Shown: piece after piece, positions 48,621 to 63,019 of the stretch | How positions within the stretch are numbered: position 1 is the stretch's first letter | How the letters are laid out: every line of letters starts with the position of its first letter | DNA from: Ficedula albicollis | Lineage: Eukaryota > Chordata > Aves > Passeriformes > Muscicapidae | Direction of reading: 5' to 3' | NCBI RefSeq assembly: GCF_000247815.1 | Contig: NC_021676.1 | Span: 19,056,057-19,120,056 of the forward strand | DNA: 64,000 nucleotides | Position numbers and translations under genes: made by a program | The notes under the pieces: generated by a model | Told to the model about the DNA's origin: nothing | Seen by the model: only the letters and a program-made list of their open reading frames with translations | Database searches by the model: none

Positions 48621-51600
48621 TTTCTGTCCTTCAGATGAACTGCCTATAGCTTGCAGTTATCCAACATAATTTAGTGTGGGATACTGCATGAGATATTGAT
48701 ATCCTACTATGGTACAAGGTTTGATAAGCACATTGGTGAGAGGGCCAATAGTTATTGGGGCTGGAGAAGAGAAATCCCACTGTCTGCTTTGCTAATGACA
48801 GCCCTGTCTGTGTCTCTGAATGCTGAAAGGGGTTTCATTTACCTCCCTCCCTTAATCTGATGGGAACCTTTTGATCTCAGCTGGATCTGGCCCCTCAGTT
48901 TACAAAGCATCGGTAAAGACAGATAAAGCCTCCTGAAAACAAATCATTCAAATGAGAACACCCTCAAGTAATCTCAAGTAAAAAATCTGCAACCTCTGTA
49001 AGATTTTGAATCCAAGAAAGAAAGGGCTGAGGTGAGCTTTACTTATATCTGACTCTAAATGTGAATCAGAGCAGCAAAGCAAAGCCAGCTGCACAACTTC
49101 CCTCCTGGAAAGAGAAAATCCAAATCTATTCTTTTAACAGACCTCTCAATCTGCAGTAATCACACGGCTCCAGACTGCAAACTCTTACAGCTGTGTTGGA
49201 TTTGTAAAGCACCAGGTATTTCCCAGCTACCTTTCACAGTGTGGCAGAGCTATCAGGGAAAGAAAGCAGATTCCATTTCTCCAGAACAGCAGATGTCAAA
49301 GCATTTTGAAATGGTTATTTTGGACAGAATTGGGAACACAATGGAATTTTAGGTTGCAGTGTAAACTGCAAAGCTGTGATGAATAACTCATAGCCAATAC
49401 CAGCCATAGAAACACAGACATCCCAAAGTGAATTCCTCTTTGATGCAACACCTCTGGAAGGTGCTGCCCCAAGAAGTGCTGTCTCACAAGGTGACACATC
49501 CAAGCAGGGCCGTGCCAGTCCCCAGAGATCCCAGGTGTCAAGGCCAGCAGAGGAAACCCAGCTGTGTTGTTTTCCTCCTCAGCTCAGCTGTTACCCAATT
49601 GATGGGTGCGGTGCTGGAGCTGTGGAACGAGTCTCAAAGGACTGACACCTACCGAGCACTGCCTTGCTTTTGTTTCAGACCTCCAAAGCTTTATTTGAGG
49701 TAAACATAGAAGATAAATACAATCATTTACTATTTTATGTGTGATTTTGTTGTGTCCTCTGTGTTGCTTGCTCAGTGACAGCTTTGATATTCTGGGTAGG
49801 TCTGGTGTTGTTACAGAACCAGAGGCACCAGGTTTTGCTTTAGACACTTGTCACTGAAGAAGCTGAAAGAGCAGCTGTTGTGGTTTCTGTGCCTTTCCAT
49901 CAATGGGCAGCAGCATCCTGGTTATAAAACATCCCTACAAACATCTGTGAGGGGCCCCAGAGCAGGCAGGTGGTGCCTCTGTGCCAGAGATGGGCAGACA
50001 GCAGAGTTAAACACAGCAGGACAATGAAGTGCCCGAGGGAACTGGGGCTTTTCTTTCCTAAAAATCTACTGGAGAAAAAAAAAAAATCTCTCTTTGGGAG
50101 AGGGAATGCTCAGAACCAGCCCTGGGGCAAACCACAGGCAGCACAATCTGTTCCTTCTTCTCTCCCTCAGGGGATTTCTAATCTTGATTTGCAACTACCC
50201 CTTTCTCCCAGCTATGCTTGATGTCCATTATATTTAAGACTCCCCAAAGGACTCAGATCCAGGATTTCCTCTCTGAATTCCAGCTAAGAGTGGCTAAACA
50301 GGGCCTGGATTCACCTCTAGCCCAAGACAATTTTTATTTCCCAGTCTCAGAACAGAGATTCTTCTCTGCTATTTACTTTTGTGGTTGAAAAGAAACCAAA
50401 CTCTTCTCCCTCTTAGATTTCTGTTGTACAAACTTCCTCAAGACTCTTACTGTTTATCTGTGATCTCTGGAATGTGATGTGGAATCCCATCAGCATTCCA
50501 TGTTTAATGTATGGTATCAAGTGTATCAGCACTTAAAAACAAGCCATAATATGTTTTGTCCAGGTGCTGATTATTGGAAAAAAATATTTAACTCAAGGAC
50601 CTGAAAGCCACGCAGGGAAAGAAATTATTTACAACATCACACAAGGATGAAAAAATACCAAATTTAGGTAGAATAGTAAAAGTTACTAAAGTGTAAAAAT
50701 GCCTCTGAAGGGAGATCTGAAATATGTGGAGGTAAGGATAACTGGGAAATGTGCTGTGGACTAACAGGAGCAGTCTGGAGAGTGTGGGACAGAGCCCAGC
50801 ACAAAACGTGCCAGCAGAGGGTACTCCTGATTTACCTCTGCACTGCTCCCGAGGGAGGGACAGCAGGGCACCTTCGGGGACAGGCAAAGTGACTTCAGGG
50901 CTCTCCTGTCACTGAGGAGCTTCGCTAGTAATGGAGCAAGGGAAACAACATAAATCAAACTTGGAAATGGTTGCCAAACACAATGAGTTATAGGTTGTTT
51001 CCAAAAAAGCTGCTCTTTAACACTCAGGCTTCCAGGACAAGCAGAAGGTCACAAGTGTTACAAACAGCTGGACTGATGGAATTATCCTCATGGGGTTTTT
51101 AAGCTTTGTAGCTAAAATGTTAGAGGTAAGGGAATAAAAGTCCAAATGTAAGTAATATTATCAGTGTATGTGTTCATAGCAATGCAGTTTGGAAAAAAAA
51201 CTGAATATAAGCACTTTGTCTCCTATGCTTGTGGGCGTTAATTAATATTGTATAAATATAAAAATAATGTAGGCATTAATTGATTTGAAAATAAATCCAT
51301 AAATCTCTTTGTTGAAGCAGTGAAACCACTACAAAACCTGGGGTTTGAGCAGGGCTCATTGTCCATCAGATCCTGCTTCCACCACAGGGCTGAGCTCAGA
51401 GCAGTCAGGATACCCAGCAGAAAACCCAAACCCAACCATTCCTCAGGGAAAAGGGAAAGCAGGCACTGAAATTTTTTTATTATAAAGGCAATTTGAGAGC
51501 AGAGAGCAACAAGAAAGTTCATGCCTCAGCTACCACATGATCTATTCCTTTAAGACCAGCTTAAAGTTTAGCTGCAGTGCTCAGGGTAACCTCGACTTTA

Positions 51601-52852
51601 TTTGTTGTACTCTGACCACACAGGCCAGGGGCTCATGGATCCTTTTTTCACCCGAGCTTGGTTTTTGGGACAGGTTTTTGTCCTGCTCCCTCACTCACAG
51701 CCACACCTGCAGTGCTGTAGTCAGGCAGAGATCACCCCTGTTTGCAGAGGTTCTGCTGAGCTGAAAAGTCTGGGTTGGTGTCAGCATTTTGGTTAGTGCA
51801 TAGACAACTAACCCTAATTTACACAGATTATTCCCCTTATTTCATTTTATTATTGTTTTATTTGAACCAAACTTTGCTCTAGATTGCAACAATGTGATAG
51901 ATTCACACTGCTCTGTGCCAAAATCCATGGAAGCAAGATCTCCATGCCAAGAAAAAGGAATTTCTTTGTGATGTACTTACAAAATAGCCTTTTCAGAAGT
52001 AACATTTCATAACCAATGTTTAATAATACAAAATTACCGAGTATCAAGTTGCCTTTCACCTTGCTTTGAACCCTAAATTAACTGCTACTGTAACATCACT
52101 ACTGCAGCTCAGAGTCATATCAGGGATAAAAATAGCAGGCCTGGCTTGGACTTGGGGCCTTATCTGGCAAATTCTTCCCAAAATTCCACACATGAGCCTT
52201 CCTCTCCCCAGCAGCAAATTAAACCACTTAGGAAACTTCCTTCTAGTAGAAAGCAAGAGGAGTGCTGAACTAATTTCCACAATTAGCAAAAGAATAAAGA
52301 CAAATAGAAGCAGATGCAAATAAGAATAAAAGCAGCTCCTTGAGTTCTATTAAACACCTTCTTTGTTGTCCTGCAGTGACTAAACTACAGCTTCTAAATC
52401 AGTAACCTGAACTGGAAACTGGGAGTCTGCCAGCAGGAAAATCTGCACATTAATATCTGCAAAATGCTTTTTGATGACTGGGGAAAAGATTAAGAAAGAC
52501 CAAAGGTTATGAGTGAAGAAGACAAACTTGCCAGTGGACTCATCAGCAGAGGGAACTGCCACAGCTGGTGAGGAATGCAGCTGGGCCAGAAAGCAAAAGA
52601 TGTCCTGTGACAAAAGATGTCCTGTGAGCTGCACAACCAAAATAAAACATCTTCAGCCACAGGAGGGAATTGCTGGATCTATGAGATGGAGTAGACAGTG
52701 GAATATACTGTTTGGGTAATTCATTTTTGAGGATATATTTCAGCTGAAGCCCTGGTATGCAGATTGATAGTTCAGATATCACTCACTTAAGAAGGAATGT
52801 AGAATTTGTGGGTTTGGCCTTTTTGGTTGGTTGGTTGATTTTTCTTATTTGG

Positions 52853-53496
52853 GCTTTTTTTTTTTTTTCCAGCTTTTAATATATAATGATCATTACATTG
52901 ACCATTGAATTTTCTGAAAATGTAGAAAGGATAACACTAGATGTGAGCAGTGATTTCTGATCTTGAATAGATTTAATGTCAGATCACTTCATGTCAGCAA
53001 ACACACTGGGATAGAGCAGATATTCCCAGAGCAGCTGGTTCCTAAACATCCCTTCTCTGAGGAGGACAAACAGTGTAGCTGTTGCATTTCTTCTGAATTC
53101 AGAGCTGGGCTCCACATTTCAGCCAAAAGGAGAAGTTAAAATGGGCTATGAGCAAAAGAGCAGATTTAATTTATCTTTTTTTTTTTTTTTTCAGCTTTTA
53201 ATATATAATGATCATTACATTGACCATTGAATTTTCTGAAAATGTAGAAAGGATAACACTAGATGTGAGCAGTGATTTCTGATCTTGAATAGATTTAATG
53301 TCAGATCACTTCATGTCAGCAAACACACTGGGATAGAGCAGATATTCCCAGAGCAGCTGGTTCCTAAACATCCCTTCTCTGAGGAGGACAAACAGTGTAG
53401 CTGTTGCATTTCTTCTGAATTCAGAGCTGGGCTCCACATTTCAGCCAAAAGGAGAAGTTAAAATGGGCTATGAGCAAAAGAGCAGATTTAATTTAT
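52853..53496. repeat. 322-bp tandem duplication joined by poly-T
   Basis: The block from 'agcttttaatatataatgat' to 'gagcagatttaatttat' occurs at 52,871-53,174 and 53,193-53,496, with the copies separated by 'cttttttttttttttttc'. A matching poly-T stretch precedes copy one. I see no differences between the copies. Confidence 0.95.
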
Positions 53497-56400
53497 GTAC
53501 TTCAGTGGATATTATATCACAGATCTCTGTTCCATTTCACCCAACATCCCTTGAGTTTTTACTAAAATTATTATTAATTTCTTGAGTACCTTTCTTGTTT
53601 TATGTGCAATTTGAGAAGAGTATTGGCACAGAGCAGACTCTGTCCAGGTCCATCATAGGAACACTTTGGTCAAAACACAAATGAAGGCTTTTCTGGTGAA
53701 GATCTATTTAAAATATCTGAATATTTTAATAGATGTATTCCATTTCTAAAAGTAGCTCTCATACCAAATCCCTTCATTTTTCCTGTAAAACTATTTTTAT
53801 TTGTTTCAGTATTTTGAAGATCTTACAAGTGTGGATGACTGAGCTGGAGGCAGAGGTGCCTCATCTCTTTTATTATGTTCAGACAGCAGAATCTTAACTT
53901 GAGCCAAGCAAATTATTCACAGGCCAACCCCACCTGACTTAGCAGCACATTTGCTAGCCCTGCACGGAAGAGGTGTGTTTTCTTCTTATGCTAAGTCACC
54001 TCTGGAATGTATTTAACGAGCTCGTTCTTCCTAAGTCATGCATAGCTTCAGTTGAAGGCAGGCCACTAAAACTGGTCAGAACAGTCTCCGAGGGTGCTCA
54101 AGATGGGCTTATAAAATACCCTCCAACAGTCCTGTGGACAAAAGCACAAAATCCTGTGCTTCCTCAGATGATGACTTGAGTGTTCAGGCAGGAAGAGAAT
54201 CACTGTTGGGATGTTGTGTGCCACATGCAGCACCTTTGTTTTTAACTGGATTTAGCACCATGCTTTGCATCTGAATTCAGCTTCACGGGGAAGCACACAG
54301 AGGACTTCCATTACTGCAGCGATCCGTAATGATGGCCAGCAAACTTGTGTAATTCATCCATGAAAACCCTCAGAAAATCTGTGGCATCTGGTCCAGAATT
54401 TCAGGTGGCAACTTTTCAGAATTATATTTCTCCAGAAAAACACCCTAAAGTACAGGTTACAGAAACAGGAAGGGTTTAATGACTGAGTCTGCCAAAACCC
54501 AGCTCCAAGCTGTGGCAGAACTGTGTAAAAGTATTCCTATGAAAGTTTTATTCTATTGTTGTGACACTTCAGATTTCTATGTTAGAGGTCACCTAGAAAA
54601 GCAGAAGTGATGTACAAGTACAAAGATTATGTAAAGTCCTACAGCTGGGGTTGCAATGTCCTTTCCAAGGAATCTGGGACAGCAGCACCGAAGCTGTGGC
54701 TCCTTCTCACATCATCTCCAGCAGGCAGGGGAAATCCAGAGCTGCAGGTCACCTGGGATGGTGCAGAGTTCCTGACTGACAGCTGACAAAATGAAACCTC
54801 TGGATGTGGAAATGGAATAGCTTTGCTCAGGAATGTGAGAAATCCCAGCAGAGCCCACAGTGGCATTTTCAGAGAAGTAATATTAATTACATAATTGTAC
54901 TTGAAGCAGCTGGATTGCTTCTTTCTCTGAGCTCCTCTCAGTGCAGAATGAATTCTTGTGGATTAGCTTTTTAATAGATAATCCTATTTAGTGGGTATCT
55001 GTGCTGCAAGGCAGCCTTGGCTTCCCACCCATCCAGTTGGGAATGTTTATATTTAGCTATTTTCTGGAAACAGAGCTCCAGCTGCAGCACATAGCAATTA
55101 TTTGGATGGATCTTGTTTTTCCTCAGGATATGTCTATTTTTTTTGGTGTAGACTGAACAGTTTCACTACAAATATGTCACTTTGCCTGAGCAGAGTTTTG
55201 AAGAAAAGTGTGTTTAACTAGCATGGCTCCAAATCTATGTTAGAGCTTGATGAGACTTGCAGCCATGCCACATTCCTTTGGGATGTATATTACTGTTATT
55301 AAAAATTGATTTGCAAATACCTAAGGTATTCCAGGGGAACATTAGTAACTGGAAACTCCAGGGAGAAAAGTCAAATTATCTCAGTAAATTTTGCTTCTCT
55401 AACAAACATCTCAACATTTCCTGATACTGAGATGCTTCTTCACTCTGTTGGAGGATGGTGCTAAACACTGTTAAATAAATGGACACTGAGCCTCTCCTGT
55501 TCCAGGAGAGAAAATCAGGCATCAAAGGAGTAATCCCTATGGAGATATTTTCTACATGCACATTTAAATTGCTCTGGCACCTGCTGTGCTGAAGGGTTTG
55601 CAGCAAGCTGTGGATGAAGAAGTGATGAGAGGAACCTGTCAGTTTTTATGAGTTTTAGGAGCATTATCTTTATCCTTTGCCATTCTTTGCACAGCTGTCA
55701 CAGTTCCTGGTCCCACTGCTGATGGCTGGTTTGACACTCAGGACTTGCTGCAGTCATTTCTTGAGCCCAGGTGTGGGCTGTAAATGTATGGGTGGGTGAA
55801 ATACTACAAAAAAAGAGACACCTTGAGAGATTCTGCTTTTGAAAATGGTTAAAAGATGTTGTGGTGGCATGGACCAAGGGAATCTTTGGTTTAGTTTTCC
55901 AAATGGAGGTGTCTTCAACACATTGTAGGGCCAAGCAGCCCTTGCTGAAGCAGAAAACTGGAAGAAGCCTGGGCCAAGCATTATACTCTGTCAGACAACT
56001 CCAAATGAAAAGTGATCAGATCCTCAAATTCACACCTACTGAGCATTTTGCATTTATGCTGGAGAAACAAAGGTGCTCTATTACCTTGCAGTAATGACAG
56101 AGCAAGCCCAACCTGCTCCAGGAACTCCAGACTGTGCTCTGTATTCCATGGTCACTGCTGCTGCTCCCAAACCCTCGTGGCAGGGAGTTTCTCCCCCCCC
56201 AGCAGCAGTGCTGCAGATTTCCTGTGGCTCCTGCCTCTCCAGGAAGAGCAGAGCTGCACAGCCTCACTCAGGACCCCAAGGGGAAGTGTTTCCTGCCAGG
56301 GACAGGATAACACCCCTGGACACACACAGTCCTTTCCTCTGGCCCAGCTGCCCAAGGAGCTCATAAACACAGACAGAAAAGCAGGTTTGTTTTTAACCAG

Positions 56401-56891
56401 TTAGCAGAACAAAAGTGGCTGGAGGTCAAATTCTAAACCCTGCAGGAACACATTATTTACTACAGACTCTGTATCAGAGAGCAGCAGTACCTCCCAGGCA
56501 CAAAACTCTATAGATAATATTCCTGAATTGCATCAAGTCTCCTCAGTATCTGTTATCAGTGTTAACTAGGAGAATAGTGATGTAATTACAGGCTATAAAT
56601 TAAATTGAGCACCATACTTGCTATATAGAAATAATTGCTGGAAACTTGGTACCTTATCTCTTTTCTTCAAGAAATTAATAAGAGAGGAGAGTCAGGCTTT
56701 TGGGCTAAGCACCACGAAGATCAAGTCCACTCCTGTAAAATAATAAAGGAGAATCCAGTGGGACCTGAAATTACCCTAATGAAATATTATTTTATTTATT
56801 GCTACAGTATCTTCTTTTTGGTAGGGGAAGTATTTCTGAACTCTCATTGAAAGTACTGAAGCAGAAGCATGATGATAAAAAGAAATCTGAC

Positions 56892-57021
56892 TTGGTTACA
56901 AAGCAGCTGCAGCAAATCAACAGTATCATTTAAAAATTAAGGGACAGACACCAACGTTGGTTACAAAGCAGCTGCAGCATTTCAACAATATCATTTAAAA
57001 ATTAAGGGACAGACACCAACA
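56892..57021. repeat. 65-bp tandem duplication, two copies
   Basis: 'ttggttacaaagcagctgca' plus 'gcaaatcaacagtatc' and 'gggacagacaccaac' occurs at 56,892 and 56,957. The copies differ at about three positions. Confidence 0.93.
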
Positions 57022-59564
57022 TTCACAACAGCAAACCCAGAAAGTGATTATCTTCATGTATGTTTTTTAATCCTTATATTATCATATCTGCTCTGCTGCA
57101 AAAAGCCAGATGGGTTTTTCCCCTCCTAAGAAAAGCCAGATGCCTTCTTTATATCTGCCAAGAGGCACTTTTCTGGAAGCAGAGAATCAGTCTGTTTACA
57201 TCTAATGAAAACATCCTACAGATCCATCAAATAAAGTACTCCAATGTTGTTAATAACTGCCCACTGTTAATAAAACACCACAAGGAAAGATAATGTAAAA
57301 TAGTCCTAAATCATTACTAGCACATACAAGATTCTTGTGTTTTATTTCTTAGTAATCTGCTCTCATTTATAAACTCCACTGGGACTTTGGCTACTCCCTA
57401 TAAAACACAGTATGCAATGCACAGGTAACAGTAATTTGCAGCAAACATAAAGTACTGCAAAAGCAACAAAAACAAAGTTATAGAATCTGGCAGAGTGACT
57501 CCAAACAAAGTGTTTGGGACCTTGGCTTCACCGGAATGCCCTTGGTCCTCAGGCACATGTGCTTCCATCTTTCCACAAAAGGGAGATTCCAGGGCATTTA
57601 ATCATAAATTCCTGGGATGACTCTCTCTCCTTGTTTGTGGGATTTGTTTTTTAATTGTGTTTACATTCTTGTGTGTGGGTTGGGAATTTCGGTTTGTTTG
57701 TGATGAAACATCAAAGTTGAGTCCCAAATTAATCCTGTGCACTTGTATATTCCTTGCACCTTCCCACAAGAGGACAGCCACACACACACTTACCAAGTTT
57801 TATGCAACTTTAATGGGATTAAACTCATCTATAAATCTTTGTGTGGTGTGTTTTTGCTTTCTCATCCAATTTTTCTGCTGTTATTTTTCCCATTATTTTG
57901 CTTATTGAATACTTATTTTTCAGATTTAAAAAAAAAAAAAAAAAGCTGTCTGAATCTTCTGAAATAAAATAATTAGTAATCTGTAAACATGCAAGTTTAT
58001 TCGGTTGATATTTTAAATTCTGCTTGCCAGAAAGCTGCATTTTAATCCAGACACATGCACTGCACAGGTGTGTGGACAATCATCTTTCCCACACTGTGGT
58101 TGCTGTACAAATCACACAGAGGAAATTATCAGCAATGAAAGCAGATAAAACTTGACCTGAGATTGCTGGATTTTATGACAGGGAGTCTTTGCAGCTCTCA
58201 AAACCACACAAATAATTCAGCAGAATTGCAAGTAAATAGAAACTCCTTGAGTTGTGGATAATTTTGGTGTTTCCAGATCAACAGTGAAGAGCAGAGTGTG
58301 GGGTTTGTGAGAGGTGCCAGAGAAGGCACAGCTGAGTGAGATTCTCACCAACATCAATTTAACCAAAGTCACCCTTTGAGTGTTACCCCAGAAACTATTT
58401 CTCTCCCAAATATTGAGATGTTTTCCATGCAGAACACTCACATCTGAGCCTTCTCTTCAGGTTTACACAACACATTAACTCCCAGCACAACAATCCAGTG
58501 GAGCAATTAATTTGTACTTTACAAACTGAATATTCAGCTGTGGTTTGGGATCCTTCTTCACCAGGATCAGTTTCATATTTAGCCACTTTGCTCTTCTGAC
58601 TGTTTCCTTAACATTTTTTTGGGAATAATCTCATCCATCCATTTCACCTCTGAATTATAAACTAGATTGGGCAACTCTATGTGGCTTTAAAAATAAATCC
58701 ATCTATTTTAAATGTGTCTATATATTTAACATAAAATAGATTTGTAGAGATTTTTACCTGGTTTGTTTTTCAGCTGGATCAGTGTCCTGATCTGCTTCAC
58801 AGTGCAGAGCTAAGGCTTGGTGTGCCTTGTTTCCAGGGCAGGAACAGGAGCAGGTAGGAACCAGTAATACAGCAAAGACCTTGTGTCATCAGGCCAAGCC
58901 TTATTTAAGATGTGGCTGCTTTTGCCTGGGCTAAAAAGCAAATTAATTTCAGTGCCTTCCATTTGTGTTAGCTCTGCAGGAGAGACCTGTGTCCTCTATG
59001 AGTCCATTTAGCAGCCATGACTCAGTGGGATTCCTTTATTACAAAACCAAACCAGAATTCCAGCACGCTTATACAATAAACTTTCACCAGATCTTAATTA
59101 TGTATGGTCATGCTGTCCACTCAGAAACACCTGATAAAAATCTCCAGCTAGTGCTAACTTGACAGAATTCCCCATTTTGAAGATTTGCATCCATTTGACA
59201 TTTCCCTGGGGTTTGTCTCCCCATAGCCCAAGCTCACCCACACATTTCCTGTTCTCACCCCAGAGCTGCACAGAGCTCATGTGGGCAAAGATGTGTGTCC
59301 CAATTCCATTAGATTTCCAACAATAATCTAAATAAAATGATGAAAGGGCCTTGCTGCTTTTTCAGTACATGGTGTACCTCCTACAGCCTCACCTGTGCAA
59401 CACAAAGATCTTTCACTCACTCCCAAGCACAGCTCACAGTCCCTCACTGGAAAACTTCAGAAGACAAAAACAGGGAAGAGAAGGAATTAATAAGGTAGCA
59501 AAATCCAGAAAGACACCATAGGAAATTTGACACAAAATGGACAAACTGAATTTAAAAACTGATA

Positions 59565-59630
59565 TAAAATCATAGAATGGATTGGGTTGGAAACGACCTT
59601 ACATATAATTTAGTTCCAGTCCCCAAATAA
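59565..59630 (-). mobile_element. CR1 LINE 3'-end fragment, reverse orientation
   Basis: 'aatcatagaatggattgggt' followed by 'tggaaacgaccttacatata' and 'atttagttccagtcccc' is the reverse complement of the CR1 terminus. Only about 65 bp are recognisable. Confidence 0.85.
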
Positions 59631-60239
59631 AAGATGGTCTCTTCTCTCATTTATTGAATATTATTGAATAACATGGATCCCCAGCCCTGTGAAAGCAGAG
59701 AAGGTGTTTTCAGGACATAAAAAGCACTTTCTCCTCCCTCCATTTAGGTCTTTATCAGCAATTGTGGGATATCCTAAATGATCAAATGCAGACAGGCGTG
59801 TGCTCGTTCCATCTACACTAGTTACCTTTCAGTGTACAAAGGTTCCCTTCCTCCTCTAAACTGCTGGTTTAAAGTTCTATTTTCTTTATTGTCAGAACGT
59901 CATCTTCTTTATTACTTCATGACTCTCTTGTCTGCAGAAAGAGCAATTCCAAGGCTGTGTGATGAACAAGAGAAAGAAATTATAACCTACAAACTATGGT
60001 GGGTTGGGTCTTGTGGGGCCAATCTCTTCCTTTGGGAGGAATTCCAAGCTTGGACATAGTGCTAATACAGCTTGCATACTTTAAAACCCCACATGTGTGG
60101 TTTGTCATTTTGCTGGCTTGAAGCAGGAGAGTTCCCAGGAGTTGCCTCAATAGGAACACTGGAACCTGAACCTACTTGGAGTTTATAGAAACAACAGGGA
60201 AATCAGCACTCCCTCGCACCCAGTGCCATCCTTTCCCTT

Positions 60240-61460
60240 GAGGGGAGCAGGAATTGTCCCTGAGGGGAGCAGGAATGTTTTCAAGGGGAGAAGGATGCCC
60301 TGAGGAGCAGGAATTGTCCCTGAGGGGGGCAGGAATGTTTTCAAGGGAAGAAGGATGCCCTGAAGGGAGCAGGGATGCCCTCAGGGGAGCAGGAATTGCT
60401 CCTATGCAGAGCAGGAATTAGCCCTGAGTGGGACGGGAATGGACCTGAGGAGAGTGGGAATTGCCCCTGAGGGAAGCAGAAATTACCCCTGAGGGAAGCA
60501 GGAATTGCTCCTGAGGGAAGCAGGAATTACCCCTGAGGGAAGCAGGAATTGTCCCTGAGGGAAGCAGAAATTACCCCTGAAGAAAGCAGGAATTGTTCCT
60601 GAGGGAAGCAGGAATTGCCCCTGAGGGAAGCAGGAATTGCCCCTGAGGGAAGCAGGAATTGCCCCTGAGGGAAGCAGGAATTGCCCCTGAGGGAAGCAGG
60701 AATTGCCCCTGAGGGAAGCAGGAATTGCCCCTGAGGGAAGCAGGAATTGCCCCTGAGGGAAGCAGGAATTGCCCCTGAGGGAAGCAGGAATTGCCCCTGA
60801 GGGAAGCAGGAATTGCCCCTGAGGGAAGCAGGAATTGCCCCTGAGGGAAGCAGGAATTGCCCCTGAGGGAAGCAGGAATTGCCCCTGAGGGAAGCAGGAA
60901 TTGCCCCTGAGGGAAGCAGGAATTGCCCCTGAGGGAAGCAGGAATTGCCCCTGAGGGAAGCAGGAATTGCCCCTGAGGGAAGCAGGAATTGCCCCTGAGG
61001 GAAGCAGGAATTGCCCCTGAGGGAAGCAGGAATTGCCCCTGAGGGAAGCAGGAATTGCCCCTGAGGGAAGCAGGAATTGCCCCTGAGGGAAGCAGGAATT
61101 GCCCCTGAGGGAAGCAGGAATTGCCCCTGAGGGAAGCAGGAATTGCCCCTGAGGGAAGCAGGAATTGCCCCTGAGGGAAGCAGGAATTGCCCCTGAGGGA
61201 AGCAGGAATTGCCCCTGAGGGAAGCAGGAATTGCCCCTGAGGGAAGCAGGAATTGCCCCTGAGGGAAGCAGGAATTGCCCCTGAGGGAAGCAGGAATTGC
61301 CCCTGAGGGAAGCAGGAATTGCCCCTGAGGGAAGCAGGAATTGCCCCTGAGGGAAGCAGGAATTGCCCCTGAGGGCAGCAGGAATTGCCCCTGAGGGAAG
61401 CAGGAATTGCCCCTGAGGGCAGCAGGAATTTGCCCCTGAGGGCAGCAGGAATTTTCCCGA
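60240..61460. repeat. 22-bp minisatellite, about 50 copies
   Basis: The core unit 'aggaattgcccctgagggaa' plus 'gc' is repeated almost perfectly from about 60,595 to 61,400, with varied copies before (60,240-60,590, including 'gaatgttttcaagggga' types) and after. With 22 bp per unit and no stops, minus-strand frames stay open for 302 and 719 codons (60,571-61,479 and 60,483-62,642); these are repeat artefacts. Copies in the centre are nearly identical while the edges are diverged, the usual pattern of unequal exchange or slippage. Confidence 0.96.
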
Positions 61461-61925
61461 GGGCTGTGGGAATTGACATGAAGGGAAATTGACCTGCAGG
61501 AAAACAGGCATGTCCCGAGGGGATGGGGGTTGCCCCGAGGGCATCAGGAGATGCCCTGAGGGAAGGAGGAATGCTCTGACGGGAGTGGGGAATACCCTAA
61601 GGGCACAGGGAGGTCGAGGACCGGGAGAGCCCAGAAGGCATCGGGGATGCCCTAAGGGGAGCCGGCGCTCGAGGCCCTGGAGGTGCCTCGAGGGCAGCAG
61701 GAATGCCCTGAGGGAAGGAGGAGAGCTCTGAGGGCAGCGGGGATGCCCTGAGGGCAGCGGGAGGTCGAGGCCCGGGACCAGCCCCGAGGGCAGCGGGGAT
61801 GCCCCGAGGGGAGCGGGGGATGCCCTGAGGGCAGGAGGAGTGCTCTGAGAGAAGGAGGAATGCTCTGAGGGCAGCGGGGGATGCCCTGAGGGCAGCGGGA
61901 GGTCGAGGCCGGGACGCGCCCCAGT
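61460..61925. repeat. Diverged GC-rich extension of the 22-bp array
   Basis: Units such as 'atgccctgagggcagcgg', 'gaggtcgaggcccggga' and 'atgctctgagggaaggagga' continue the 'cctgaggg' theme but gain CpGs toward the right. The period becomes irregular. This zone merges into the CpG island. Confidence 0.8.
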
Positions 61926-62021
61926 CCCCGCGGCTCCTGCGGCGGGGCGGGCCAAGGCCGCCGGGTGTGCGCGGCCCGGGAGGCGGCGGCGGCGGAGGAG
62001 GAGGAGGCGGAGGCGGTGAGG

Positions 62022-62492
<471 letters not shown>

Positions 62493-62639
62493 CGCAGGTG
62501 AGCGGGGACGGTGTGGGGGGACTGAGGGACCTCGGAGTCCCTGAGGAGGCGCGGGGCTCCCACTGGGCTGCGGTTCCCTGAAGGATTCGGGGGATCCCGA
62601 CCGGCTGAGTGCGGGAATCCATGAGGGGCTTGGGGGTCC

Positions 62640-62915
62640 CACCGGAGCTGAGGGGATGCGGGGTCCCTTAAGGGACTCGGGGGGTCCCGTGAGGCTGAGG
62701 GGACGTGGGGTCCCTTAAGGGACTCGGGGGGTCCCGTGGAGCTGAGGTGACGCGGGATCCCGTGAGGGGATGCAAAGTCCCCTGAGGGGATGTGGGGTCC
62801 CTGAGGGAATGCAAAGTCCCCTGAGGGGATGCAGAGTCCATGAGGGGATGCGGGGTCCCCTGAGGGGATGCGGGGTCCATGAGGGGACGCGGGATCCCTG
62901 AGGGTCCCGCCGGGC
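62640..62915. repeat. GC-rich minisatellites (47-bp and about 20-30-bp periods)
   Basis: 'ttaagggactcggggggtcc' occurs at 62,668 and 62,715 (period 47). After 62,760, 'cctgaggggatgcggggtcc' and related units recur about six times. Both share the 'cctgaggg' theme of the 22-bp array to the left. Confidence 0.8.
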
Positions 62916-62949
62916 TGAGGTCGGATCCCCGAGGCTCCCGTTCTCCCAG

Positions 62950-63019
62950 CAGAGCCCTGCCGAGGGCTCCCGGCCGTGACCGCAGCCAATGTCCCTTATC
63001 AGTGACACGGGCAGCGCAG
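62950..63019 (+). other. Candidate 5' exon with a short start (MSLISDTGSA)
   Basis: An acceptor-like 'cgttctcccag' ends at 62,949 and a donor-like 'gcgcag|gtgaag' begins at 63,020. Between them is an ATG at 62,989 with an open frame reading MSLISDTGSA. I do not recognise the peptide. It is short and could be chance within CpG-rich sequence. Confidence 0.2.

Larger units (their letters stand above)
26740..60200. other. Large gene-free region with scattered old repeats
   Basis: Over about 33 kb I find no coding segment with recognisable domain, splice context and frame continuity. Open frames up to about 200 codons occur (37,881-38,495 and 47,335-47,853 on the plus strand), but they have frequent antisense competitors and no family resemblance I can name. 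The base composition is AT-rich, with no CpG island until about 61,500. Conserved non-coding elements could be present but cannot be detected from a single sequence. Confidence 0.6.
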
